Below are positions 27,001 through 34,982 of a stretch of 64,000 nt of DNA, piece after piece. The stretch is from Aphanothece hegewaldii CCALA 016 (GTDB lineage Bacteria; Cyanobacteriota; Cyanobacteriia; Cyanobacteriales; Microcystaceae). The translations under genes and the position numbers were made by a program. The DNA is taken from assembly GCF_003007785.1 (NCBI RefSeq), contig NZ_PXOH01000017.1:45955-109954 (forward strand), in the 5' to 3' direction. Each line of letters opens with the position of its first letter. The stretch's first letter is position 1. Below the pieces are notes generated by a model, which worked only from the letters and a program-made list of their open reading frames with translations, was not told where the DNA came from and searched no databases.

Positions 27001-27404
27001 AAAGTATTTTGGGGATGAGCATTAATCCTCAAAAAGATACTCCTATTGCAGTTGCCCAACGATTGTTAGGACTCATGGGACTAAAGATGACCTGTTTGGG
27101 TCGTTTTGGGATTCATCAAGACTCGACAAAGATGGTTGTCGAGCGAAGTCGAGATATGGACAGTCCTCAACACAACGAACTAACTATGACACCAATAGAT
27201 CTGGAAACGAACTCAACATCAAGGGATTCACAAAGTGTTGACTCATCCTTACAAACTTCAACGACCAAAAATCGCCAACGAGTTTATCGCTTGCTTACCG
27301 AAGAACCTGATGGACGGAATGAGATTTTTGAGCGTTGGTTAGAAAAAGCTATGTCCACCCCCTGTATAAATAATGAAATAGAAACAGGGGAGATGGCCGC
27401 GTAA
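24024..27404 (+). CDS. Cyanobacterial plasmid replication protein (DUF3854 primase/helicase type)
   Basis: A 1126-residue protein. The start is uncertain: TTG 24024 is the only usual start in the open stretch before residues that look coding; a stop lies at 23970. Residues about 245-365 form a DUF3854/TOPRIM-like domain (LMITEGAKKTASLLSAGYCT, then ISFCFDHDQNPKT). A helicase-like P-loop follows: QGTGKT at 418-423, and LVLDEAEQAF with D504. A helicase C-terminal part contains IASPTIETGVSIDL and GIERVRDHVPRYIW. This architecture is typical of large cyanobacterial plasmid replication or origin-opening proteins. The last 100 codons include fragments of a hairpin element (near 27147-27160 and 27217-27240), so the C-terminus may not be ancestral. 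Confidence 0.75.
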   Translation: MPNRTTKSDYFLIDVHNERQLSQKLQHSFHNTKHFNYPYFGCSIGRGNYRILKHDWQSPYLLRLFMNEKYTVESHHYQEFKRSAIASEIIELNFKSIENNLAYKEENSAYESLLYGLPNTERRNDGRLRDKWIKRYSHLDDGGWWCGTIDPLTGSESEWGCFKPDKPKIDFDSKKPIKYEHPPKVPTEVFFLRVTWEIGLKIATNCGLEANYKERMATLIGIATTLTFLKTEDTGFWQWVIKNPKIRLMITEGAKKTASLLSAGYCTIGLPGIWGGYRQPKDAEGIVTGLPYLIQKLVPFATPEREISFCFDHDQNPKTAQNVRRAIAKTGKLFAIKGCQVSVIAWVVSEKGVDDLIAAKGHEYFDTCYKERLTIEEYQLEEIVDLSPYIDLNINERYLPDGLVPPPNAKIIGLQSIQGTGKTEYLARLIKPLLDEGKRVIVIVHREQLAIALSNRFCIDYRTEIYQSATKGIFGYTLCIDSLHPFANPKFNPQNWSDADLVLDEAEQAFWHLLNGETCKKNRVAILKTLKELIQVVISGDGKIYLADADLSAIAVNYVKALVGFPVPTWIVKNNCIPNQGKRKCYQFTGNDPSQLVSQLVKKIEAGEKPFILTDGQKHRSKYGTRNLEYDLRKRFPHLRILRIDSESVADPKHPAFGCMGNLDEILKNYDIVIASPTIETGVSIDLKNHFTSVWQISHGVQTVDGVCQGIERVRDHVPRYIWLKSFSPNRVGNGSIDVKTLLASTHKLAELNIRLLQKAGFHEFDGVKYAEENEEFNGISPSLLAWAKRACVLNYQNRFFRKHVIKKLTAMGYEVISFNDDDDFDAQLIKQEITLSQQENYTDYCEKVSEIENPTDNEFSELKEKRSKTEGESIKLQKGRLCRRYLTENVKTDLIQKDDDGWYAKIRLHYFLTMGNLQLSERDRKYLQKMSEAGNGELFKPDVNSSLLSVKIATLKLINISQFLDGQQEFTSNSLQEWFEEISKPIPRSQIKSILGMSINPQKDTPIAVAQRLLGLMGLKMTCLGRFGIHQDSTKMVVERSRDMDSPQHNELTMTPIDLETNSTSRDSQSVDSSLQTSTTKNRQRVYRLLTEEPDGRNEIFERWLEKAMSTPCINNEIETGEMAA

Positions 27405-27676
27405 CAGTTTTTTAAAAGAAAACCAAAAGTAGTTTTTCCCCAAATTCAATTTCATTCTTTCGATGATGAGACGTAGAACTGTCTAAAAAATTAGGCGGCC
27501 TCAATTCAGGAATAGTTTTTTCATAGATTATTTTTCATGGATTATAATTGAGTTAAGTCCCATTAGTACAAAAGAAAAAAAAGGCTCAACAAGATAAAGC
27601 GACAGATGCCGGATGAGGAATTTTTTTAGAGAAAAAAACCAAGATATTATCTTCTGTAGGTAGCTGGGATTTTAGA
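27405..27676. other. Gene-poor stretch after the replication gene
   Basis: About 270 AT-rich bases with several T- and A-runs but no convincing gene, terminator or repeat. It ends at the hairpin element beginning near 27677. Confidence 0.4.
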
Positions 27677-27787
27677 GGTACAAAAAGTCATGACAAATAT
27701 GGACAGCCTTCGTAGCATGAAGACTATGGGTCAAAACGAGAGATCTAAAAATAAGGCTGTCCATATTTGTCTATTTTTCATTTAGGA
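27677..27787 (+). repeat. Hairpin element, copy 6
   Basis: The stem is perfect over 19 bp: GACAAATATGGACAGCCTT (27692-27710) with AAGGCTGTCCATATTTGTC (27753-27771). Ends are diverged and set by spacing (111 bp). The T-to-C change of the left arm relative to copy 5 is matched by A-to-G in the right arm. Confidence 0.75.
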
Positions 27788-28018
27788 GAAAAAAAATACC
27801 TTGAGGCGATTCTAAACCAATTAGAATTGATGATTGCCTATTATTCCTATGGTAACGGAGAAATCATGATTGAGGATTCGATGGACTGGATTGATTTAGA
27901 TTTTAAGGCAACGCTTTCTAAAATTAATAAAATGCTTAAAGCCGAACTCGGTCTTCAAGTTTCCAACATGGACAACACATTTTCAACAACTTTATGGTTT
28001 GAGATGAAAAAAAAGTAA
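27767..28018 (+). CDS. Hypothetical small protein starting inside a hairpin element
   Basis: The frame opens after a TAA at 27752-27754. The first possible start is TTG 27767, which is part of the element's right stem; the next is an ATG at codon 22 (MIAYYSYGNG). The product is up to 83 residues, acidic and without signal or membrane segment (MIEDSMDWIDLDFKATLSK). The element probably removed or replaced the original start. It ends 17 bases before the helicase gene and may be its operon partner. Family not recognised. Confidence 0.5.
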   Translation: MSIFHLGEKKYLEAILNQLELMIAYYSYGNGEIMIEDSMDWIDLDFKATLSKINKMLKAELGLQVSNMDNTFSTTLWFEMKKK

Positions 28019-28035
28019 ACGTAAAATAAATAGGC

Positions 28036-29901
28036 ATGGATTTACGCCCCTATCAACAAGAATTAAACAATCAAATCAACGACCAGTGGTTTAAACAAGG
28101 TTTGCAAAAAGTCATGTTGCAACTTCCAACTGGAGGGGGCAAAACTGTACTGTTTGCTAAATCGATTGAACAGCTAACCCAACAAAAAAAGATTTGTTTA
28201 GTGCTAGTGCATCGTGAAGAATTAATCATCCAAGCTGTTGATAAGCTTAAAAAAGTAACTCGTAAAAAAATTGGAATTATCAAAGCGGGATATCAACCAA
28301 ATTATAAAGCTAAAATTCAAGTCGCTTCAGTTCAAAGTTTAGTAAGACGATTAAATCATCTTCCAAAAGTTGATGTGATCATTATCGATGAAGCTCATCA
28401 TGCCACAGCCAATAGTTACCGTAAATGTGTTGAACATTATCCTGATTCACTTATTCTAGGGGTCACAGCAACCCCAATTCGCCTTGATGCGACTGGTTTT
28501 CGAGATCAATTCGAGGTGCTAATTACTGGGCCAACCATTAAAGAACTAATTGCCCAAAAGTATCTCAGTCGATTTCGTTTGTTTGCAGATCCAAAACCGA
28601 TGACGACAAAAGGTGTGCGAATGGCGCAGGGTGACTTTTCGGTAGAGGGACTCGCCAAAGCTAATAATGCGTACGAATTGTCGGGAAATTTAGTGGAATC
28701 TTACCGTCGCTATGCTTTTGGACAGCAATGCGTTGTCTTTGCGATTAATGTTGAACATAGTCAAGCTATAGCCCAAAGATATATTGAAGCAGGAATAACA
28801 GCAGCGCATCTAGACGGTACTTGTTCTCCTATGACACGAAAAGCCGTACTTGAGCAGTTTCGTCAAGGTCAGATTAAAGTTCTAACCAATTGTGCTTTGT
28901 TTGATGAAGGCTTTGACTTGCCTAGTCTCGGTGCAATACAAATCGCCAAACCTACTGCTTCGTTAACTCGACATTTACAAATGGCAGGACGAGTTTTGCG
29001 ACCATGCGCGGGGAAGGAATGTGCGATCATCATTGACCACACGAAGAATTGGGCAATTCACGGTTTACCTAACAAAGATCGAGAATGGACACTCGATGGT
29101 GTAGTGCCAAAAGAAGATAAGACGACAAAACTTGTCCACAACCCAGTTTCAGGAGAAGTTGAAGAAATTGAAATTATTGAGGCTTCTGTGCTGCTTGAAG
29201 AAATTAAAGAAGAAAATAAATTTACAATTATTTCCAAACCAACAAATACACTCGATGACCAAATCACTACGGCTGAAATTAACAAAGATTCACCTTTAAA
29301 TCTGTTTGCTGATTCAACCATAGAAAAATCTCAATTTCTTCCTAAAGAAATTTCAATACTTAAGGAAGACCCTCCGGTAGATTGGGAAAAGCTTTGGCTA
29401 ATGTGGTGGTCAGAAAAAGTGCGGATACAACAAATTAAAGACTATAAAATAGGTTGGCTTTGTTTTCAATTAAAAGAACATTATGCCCCACAATTTCTTT
29501 GGGATAAATATAGAGAATATAAAAAAGAAAGCCTCAGAATGTCAAGATTATCTGAAGACCAACTGCCTTCTGAGCAGCTAAACTTATTAGACATCGGTCA
29601 GACCTTTCAAGGTATGTCAATTGAAAAAACACTTTTTCTAGAGCAAAAAGTTTTGCCGAAGGAAATGTTGGCTATTGAAAATATTTTATCAAGAGCTTTG
29701 TCAAGAATTTCAGTAGTAGCTAAATGTCTTTTTCGAGAACACTTTAAGATAGTTAGTTATGAACAAAATAAAGTTGTTTTAGGAACGTCTTCCGAAGCAA
29801 TTTATAAAATTGCACAGTCGAGAAAAATTGAGTTAGAGTTAGCGTTAACTTATGAGTTTAACTTCAAAATTAGTTTAGAGCTTGTGACAATTAATAGTTA
29901 G
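28036..29901 (+). CDS. DEAH-box superfamily 2 helicase
   Basis: A 621-residue protein. Motif I is LPTGGGKT (K36), motif II IIIDEAHH (D118, E119, A120, H121), motif III GVTATPIRLD, and the second RecA-like domain includes VFAINVEHSQAIA, LTNCALFDEGFDLP and LQMAGRVLRPC (motif VI). This is a RadD/SSL2-like layout over the first 340 residues. The C-terminal 280 residues have a W-rich segment (WEKLWLMWWSEKVR) and a final domain (LSRALSRISVVAKCLFREHF, then VVLGTSSEAIYKIAQ) that reminds me of the C-terminal domain of DnaX/tau-type clamp-loader subunits; this is a weak impression. It probably acts in plasmid DNA replication or repair. Confidence 0.85.
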   Translation: MDLRPYQQELNNQINDQWFKQGLQKVMLQLPTGGGKTVLFAKSIEQLTQQKKICLVLVHREELIIQAVDKLKKVTRKKIGIIKAGYQPNYKAKIQVASVQSLVRRLNHLPKVDVIIIDEAHHATANSYRKCVEHYPDSLILGVTATPIRLDATGFRDQFEVLITGPTIKELIAQKYLSRFRLFADPKPMTTKGVRMAQGDFSVEGLAKANNAYELSGNLVESYRRYAFGQQCVVFAINVEHSQAIAQRYIEAGITAAHLDGTCSPMTRKAVLEQFRQGQIKVLTNCALFDEGFDLPSLGAIQIAKPTASLTRHLQMAGRVLRPCAGKECAIIIDHTKNWAIHGLPNKDREWTLDGVVPKEDKTTKLVHNPVSGEVEEIEIIEASVLLEEIKEENKFTIISKPTNTLDDQITTAEINKDSPLNLFADSTIEKSQFLPKEISILKEDPPVDWEKLWLMWWSEKVRIQQIKDYKIGWLCFQLKEHYAPQFLWDKYREYKKESLRMSRLSEDQLPSEQLNLLDIGQTFQGMSIEKTLFLEQKVLPKEMLAIENILSRALSRISVVAKCLFREHFKIVSYEQNKVVLGTSSEAIYKIAQSRKIELELALTYEFNFKISLELVTINS

Positions 29902-30030
29902 AATGCTTGGTTAAATTCTGGTATTTTTTAATTTACTAAATAAAGTTTCCAATCAGTTAAGCTGTAACTATTATGTTTGAACAAAAATTATCAGAAAAGT
30001 AAAAAAAGATTATCATTTTGAGGTTGCTTG

Positions 30031-30300
30031 ATGAAGACCAAAAAATTATGCTGTCAAATTAATGCTAAGGCTAAAAGACTTAAAACTTTAAAAAAACTTG
30101 AAACTACCTTAAAAGCTCTTAATTTTAACAATCAATGTCTTAGCTTAGTTAAGTTAGCCGAACTATCAGGAATTAGCAAAACTTGGCTTTATGAGCAAAA
30201 AGTAATTAGAGAAATTTGCAAAACTCAAATTAGAGAAAATTCAATTCAGGTTCTTTTTCGATATATTGAGAACGAAAAAAAACTCCTAGAAAGAAATTAG
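30031..30300 (+). CDS. Small helix-turn-helix-like protein (DUF6262-like)
   Basis: ATG 30031 is preferred to TTG 30028; GAGG stands just upstream. The 89-residue product is basic and helical. Residues about 45-58 (LAELSGISKTWLYEQK) form a helix-turn-helix-like segment of the type seen in DUF6262 proteins that accompany Tn554-type tyrosine recombinases (TnpC-like). No such recombinase is present nearby, so it may be a remnant. The stop codon touches the left arm of the next hairpin structure (GACAAATATGGA starting at 30300). Confidence 0.55.
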   Translation: MKTKKLCCQINAKAKRLKTLKKLETTLKALNFNNQCLSLVKLAELSGISKTWLYEQKVIREICKTQIRENSIQVLFRYIENEKKLLERN

Positions 30301-30508
30301 ACAAATATGGACTTCTGTAGTCTTCTACAATCCGGGAGCCTATTTAAAAACGAATTATCTATGGAACCAACAGACCATACAACAAAGGCTCCCGGATTGT
30401 CAGACAGTTCTAAGCCTTCTATCCCACGAATTAATCATGAGACTTTTCGGAGCAACACTACAAGGCTGTCCATAAATGCCCACGACTTCAATGTACTCCA
30501 TATTTGTC
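30300..30508 (+). repeat. Hairpin element, copy 7, with a second hairpin nested inside
   Basis: Outer arms are GACAAATATGGA (30300-30311) and TCCATATTTGTC (30497-30508). Inside lies a perfect 13-bp stem of unrelated sequence, CAATCCGGGAGCC (30328-30340) with GGCTCCCGGATTG (30387-30399). A family-like loop (AATTAATCATGAGAC) and AAGGCTGTCCAT arm follow. This reads as one element inserted in, or recombined with, another. Confidence 0.6.
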
Positions 30509-30824
30509 AAAGCTTGATTGTACTAATTAAATCCAAATCTAAAGATTTTTCCAAAACGACAGAATAGATAAACATTTATTTTTGAATGCTGCTACGTTTC
30601 GGAACTTTTCCACAACGAAACATAAAGACATTTCATTTGGTCAAAAATGTAGATAATATGCAAATTAGAAAAGATTAATTCTCAAACATTTCTGATTTTT
30701 GATATTGTTCTAAGTTCCCATTGACAAATTTGCTTTTTGTCTGTTTGTTGCTGTTTTATTTTGTCAGAGCTTTTTGTGAACCATATTCATAAATACACGC
30801 AACTTTAGCTAGGAGATTACTAAA
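30509..30824. other. Leader of the polysaccharide lyase gene
   Basis: No gene is seen. A TTGACA at 30721 and several T-rich runs could belong to a promoter, but the -10 at the proper distance is poor. AGGAG stands about 8 bases before the ATG at 30825. Confidence 0.3.
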
Positions 30825-31998
30825 ATGAAAAAAAATACAAAACTTGCTATTTTAGTGGCACTGTTTGGTTGGCCAATTACTTTAATTAATTCAGCAGAAG
30901 CCGCCATTATTAAAAAATACGACTTTGAGAGTGGAAATTATTCGGGTGTAAACCGACAATATCAAGACAAAACTTGTAGCACCAGTAGTAACTATATCGA
31001 CAACAGCCTGTTTGATATCGTAGATTCACCGGGAGGAAGAAGTGGCAAAGCCGTCAGACATAATATTGAAAACTGTGATGAACGTAGCGAGTTCGTCGTG
31101 CCAGTCGGAACCTTAAAAGCGGATTCATTAAACATTGACAAATATGGACAGTCTTCTACTATACAGATTAATCATGAGACCCAAGGAGCAACCCAACAAG
31201 ACTGTCCATATTTGTCCAGTTTTTTTTCCAAGGGGTGAAGAATATTGGATGGGCTGGAGTATGCTTTTGCCGACCAATTACAATACACCAGGACGCGAAT
31301 CTTACACCATCACTCAACAAATGGGATATCAGAATACTTGTTGGGTAAATGCTAATGGCCCCAACTGTAATAACCTGCTTAAATTGCTTGATGGTTCGAT
31401 TATCCCCTTGAAGGGCGCACCGATTAATGCGCTTAGACCTAGTGTTGATGGAACTCGTCTTGAGTATCACCTTTTTAATTATTTAAGCACCGACTCAGTT
31501 AGACGACATCTTTTCGCTCTAAAAATCTTTACCATGCCAGCCATGCTCAATAAGTGGCAAGATTTTGTCATGTATCTCGACTTATCGAGTGACCCCAATG
31601 AAGCTCGGTTTAAACTGTGGAAGAATGACAAGCTTTATATTAATGAAGCTGTACGGTTACTGCCTCCAGGTGTGGGAAGTATGGGAGATTGGAAATACGG
31701 TGCTTACAATGGTGAACCTGGCAATGGTGAACGAACTCTTTATACCGATGAGCTTCGGGTTGGTGACAGTGCATCCACTTATTTAGATGTTGTTAATCCT
31801 GTTAGAAGAGATCGTTTGCTTAATTTATCGATGACTCAAAGTAGTTTAGCTTCAGTTAGCTTTTCGCAATTAGACAGTTTGCCTTCTTTGGCTTCCATGA
31901 AGACGATTGAAGCTGAAACTGTCCCTGAACCAACAAATGCGATCGCATATGCGACATTGCTTGGTGGGCTTGGTTTGCTAAAACGAAAGTCAAAATAA
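30825..31998 (+). pseudogene. PEP-CTERM polysaccharide lyase, disrupted by a hairpin element
   Basis: The first part (from ATG 30825) has a signal peptide (ILVALFGWPITLINSAEA) and the lyase start (IIKKYDFESGN, then GKAVRHNIENCDERSEFVVP). At 31122 a 112-bp hairpin element intervenes and the frame hits a stop at 31236. The second part resumes at GEEYWMGWSMLLP, then MLNKWQDFVMYLDLSSDPNE and GERTLYTDELRVGD, as in polysaccharide lyases of the heparin lyase I-like fold. It ends VPEPTNAIAYATLLGGLGLL plus KRKSK, a PEP-CTERM sorting signal. Removing 31122-31233 joins TLKA to GEEYW in one frame. The two halves are thus one exported carbohydrate-degrading enzyme gene broken by the insertion. Confidence 0.85.
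31122..31233 (+). repeat. Hairpin element, copy 8, interrupting the lyase gene (112 bp)
   Basis: It starts GATTCATTAAACATTGAC and ends TTTTTTTTCCAAGG. The stem is perfect over 19 bp: GACAAATATGGACAGTCTT and AAGACTGTCCATATTTGTC. In the lyase frame the whole element is open (IDKYGQ...QIN...YLSSFF), but its length is 3n+1, so the following codons shift. Confidence 0.92.
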
Positions 31999-32067
31999 TC
32001 TAAATAGTTTTCTGCACAGAACAACAAAAAGCGAAAAAATTATGCCAACTTTTACTTCAAATACTCC

Positions 32068-32178
32068 CCTGGAAGGAAACTAGACAAATATGGACAGCCT
32101 TTGAGGGTTGTTTCATCGGTATCATAGTTAATCTGTGTAGTTGAAGGCTGTCCATATTTGTCTTTCTTTTTGTGTATC
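32068..32178 (-). repeat. Hairpin element, copy 9, reversed (111 bp)
   Basis: It starts CCTGGAAGGAAACTAGAC and ends near GTGTATC. The stem GACAAATATGGACAGCCTT pairs perfectly with AAGGCTGTCCATATTTGTC over 19 bp. It disrupts the P-domain gene by an in-frame TAG; its length is a multiple of three. Confidence 0.9.
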
Positions 32179-32646
32179 CCTAACAATCGGGGACTATACA
32201 GTTACGACATCTAATCTTTCGGTAAGTGGGATCTCAAGCATTAGCGACCTTAATGTAGTTTTGAATATCAGCCACTCATGGAATAGTGATTTGCGGGTTT
32301 TTGTGATTAGCCCGACTGGAAGACAAGTCGAGTTATTTTCTGAAGCCGGAATTGGTGGTAAAGGTTTCATCAATACCACTTTAGATGACGAGGTAGGAAC
32401 CTCAATTAACAACGGTAGTGGTACTTTTTCAGGAACCTATAAACCATTTGGACGGCTTTCAGATTTCGATGGACTCAATGCCACCGGAATATGGAAACTC
32501 AAAATTATCGATGCTGCTGAAGGTGATACAGGTAAGCTTAATAGTTGGTCGCTAATTGTTAATGGTACTCCACCCACAGGAAACTTAACTAAATACGGCA
32601 CATCAGGTAATGACACTCTAACAGGCGGTAGCAGTGGAAAATTTAC

Positions 32647-34099
32647 CTCACGGGGTGACGAGTAGCTGAGAGCTAGAGAATATCTAGCTTTTAGAGCTTT
32701 GTGCCACCCAGAAGATGAAGAAGGATTAAGAAGAAAAATTAGTAGCCTTCTCAATTGAAGACATAGCAAGTAACCCTCTTTGATAATGCCGATTATGAGC
32801 GGGAGATAAAGCCAATAATTGCTGAATGATTTGGGTACAAAACCTCATGTTTGGCAGCCACATTTGCCCATATAATCCCACCCAAAAATCACTATGCCTG
32901 CGGTCTCGTCTTCCTTTTTCGGTTTGACGACTAACGTATTTTTGATAACCCATGTGTTTAATCTTGGCTCCCTGAAAAACGGCACAAGTATAGGCAATGG
33001 CAATGACTAAAATTAAAGAACTAAGTCGTTGAGGAGAAGCTTGAGAATCTTCTAAATTATAACCGCCACTCTTACAATCTTTAAAAAGAGCTTCAATCCC
33101 CATTCTGGTTCGATAAACGGCTAAAGTTTCGGATAAAGATGATAAATTAGTTAGAATAAACCAACCCTCATCTAAGACTTTACCTCGATATTTTCTCGGC
33201 CAACATCCTGTCAAGTTAAATCGACCAAATCCTTTGTTTTTTGTGAATTCAACACTTTGGAAAAAAAGATGAGTTCCTGGTTGCAATCCGAGTTGATTTA
33301 ATCGACAGTAATCTTTTCCATTACTTCTCATATAAGTGTTCCGCTTTTGTCGAAAAGCAAAAAGTAGGTTCTGCTGTGAGAGCCAATCAGCTAGTTGTGC
33401 GCTATGGAATTCTCGATCACTTATAATGACAATCGAGTAATCTTTAAATAACTTGATAGCGGGACTAATTAGAGCTTTTTGCTCTGACCAATTACTGGCT
33501 CCTTTTTTTGCTAAACTCTGCCAATAAATTGGGATAGCTCTCTTTTTCCAAATCAGACTGATCATGAATATATTATTCTCTTTCCATTGTGTTCGGTCAA
33601 TAGCTAAAATTAGTTTTCTTTCTTTTTCAAGAGCGGGAAAAAGCATCACTTTTATGAAAGGCATCCAAATCTTTTCAATATTGAAATGTTTCAAGACAAG
33701 GAATTTCTGAATTTTTCGTATAAAAGCTTTCAAATAAAATCGGAAGTGGTAAGCAAGCTGCTAATCTCTCTATCCTTACTTGCTTGTGAACTTGCAGTAG
33801 CCAAATTAACAATTGTAATAGCAGGAACTGAGATTTTGAGAGGGATTTTTCCAACAGAAGAAGGTATGATTCTTGTAACATTTTTCGTCTCGGTCTTTCT
33901 GAATTTTTTAGACCGAGCTTTTTTTACCATATTTCCCTTGTCTTTGGCTTCTTTTTTCCAAAGAGTACTTCCTTTTCCAAGTAATTTCTCCCTACTCTCT
34001 GATTCTCAATAAACCTGTCAATAAGCTCTCATCTTTTTGTCCTTATGAAGCCTTCAATCTTATATATAGACTTCGGTTTGCTTTTAATCACCCCTTGAG
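32647..34099 (-). mobile_element. IS4-type insertion sequence with 9-bp target duplication
   Basis: The ends CTCACGGGGTGA (left) and the complement of TCACCCCTTGAG (right) are inverted repeats with one mismatch. AAAATTTAC flanks both sides (32638-32646 and 34100-34108) as target duplication. The element is 1453 bp and carries one transposase reading region on the minus strand. Its insertion splits the P-domain/RTX gene. Confidence 0.9.
32726..33881 (-). pseudogene. IS4-family transposase with one frameshift
   Basis: The C-terminal 335 residues carry the DDE set: AIDRTQW (first Asp), IISDREFHSA (second Asp), and MGIEALFKDCKSGGYNLED (Glu). The N-terminal part is in another frame starting ATG 33881 (LLIWLLQVHKQVRIERLAAC, then PLPILFES), typical of this family's start. 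The two frames join at the A-run 33722-33725 (TTTT in the coding sense), where one base too many or too few changes frame. Corrected length is about 385 residues, normal for the family. It is either inactivated or expressed by frameshifting on the T-run; a plain pseudogene is more likely. Confidence 0.8.
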
Positions 34100-34871
34100 A
34101 AAATTTACTCTTATTGGTGGTAAGGGGGACGATACCTATATCGTTGACGCGGATGATGTGATCAACGAAAAACCAGGAGAAGGAACGGACACGATCGTTT
34201 CTTCGGTTTCTTATGTGATGACGGGTAACTATTTAAACAATCTTACTTTAACAGGAAGTAGTGTAATTAATGGTACAGGGAATAGCTACAACAACGTCAT
34301 CACAGGTAATACTGCTAATAATATTCTTTCGGGTGGGGCAGGGATTGATACACTCATCGGTGGGACGGGAAATGATACTTACATTATTGACAGTACAACT
34401 GATGTCATTACCGAAGTACCGGGAGAAGGAACAGACACGATCGTTTCTTCGGTTTCCTATGTAATGACGGATAACTATCTAAACAATCTTACTTTAACGG
34501 GAACGAGTGGGATTAATGCTACGGGAAATAGTTACGATAATGTGATAACGGGCAATACTGCCAACAATATTTTAGTCGGTGGCGGTGGTCTTGATACTTT
34601 AACAGGTGGTGGGGGTAGCGATCGCTTTCGGTTTAACGCGAAAAGTACAGGAATTGACCAAATAGAAGATTTTTCCCTTAGTCAAGGCGATCGCATCGAA
34701 GTTTCTAGATCGGGATTCGGTGCGTCTTCTGTTACCTCATTTAGCTACAACTCAACGACAGGGGATTTAAGTTTCAACTCAACTGTTTTTGCCGAACTAG
34801 ATGCTGGTTTAGCTTTTCAAGTTTCACAACAAATCATCCTAATTTAGTTTTTTGTTTACAGGAGAAAAACC

Positions 34872-34982
34872 ATGAGTAACTTCAATTTATTTGTTGAAAA
34901 TGTTAAGACTTTTCGGAGCCAAATATCATTTCCACATACGGAGATCGAACGAGAAAGGCATCGGTTGGCCGATCTCGATTAA
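34872..34982 (+). pseudogene. Possible 5' stub of a gene cut by the toxin-antitoxin module
   Basis: AGGAG precedes ATG 34872, and a frame of 36 codons follows (MSNFNLFVENVKTFRSQISF...). The last half already lies in the 3' end of the RES toxin gene on the other strand, so only about 18 codons are likely to be native. It looks like the beginning of a gene truncated when the GC-richer toxin-antitoxin segment arrived. No matching downstream remainder was found. Confidence 0.35.

Larger units (their letters stand above)
32042..34847 (+). pseudogene. P-domain / RTX calcium-binding secreted protein, broken twice
   Basis: The original start is probably ATG 32042 (MPTFTSNTPL). A hairpin element at 32068-32178 brings an in-frame TAG; without those 111 bases the frame reads on as TPLTIGDYTVTTSNLSVSG, a proprotein-convertase P-domain (NISHSWNSDLRVFVISPTGR, then LNSWSLIVNG). 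The sequence then enters RTX-type repeats (GTSGNDTLTGGSSG) and is interrupted at 32647 by an IS with 9-bp target duplication. After the IS the frame resumes exactly (KFTLIGGKGDDTYIVD) and continues with two long repeats (VSYVMTGNYLNNLTLTG) to the end at 34847. The intact protein of about 415 residues would be a secreted calcium-binding protein of unknown substrate. Confidence 0.85.

Noticed and set aside
30307..30567. Open frame of 86 codons over the nested hairpins
   Set aside because: It consists almost entirely of element arms and loops, has no domain or ribosome binding site, and is best explained as the repeat structure itself.
33686..34012. Plus-strand frame of 108 codons within the IS
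   Set aside because: It is antisense to the N-terminal part of the IS4-type transposase and has no independent support.
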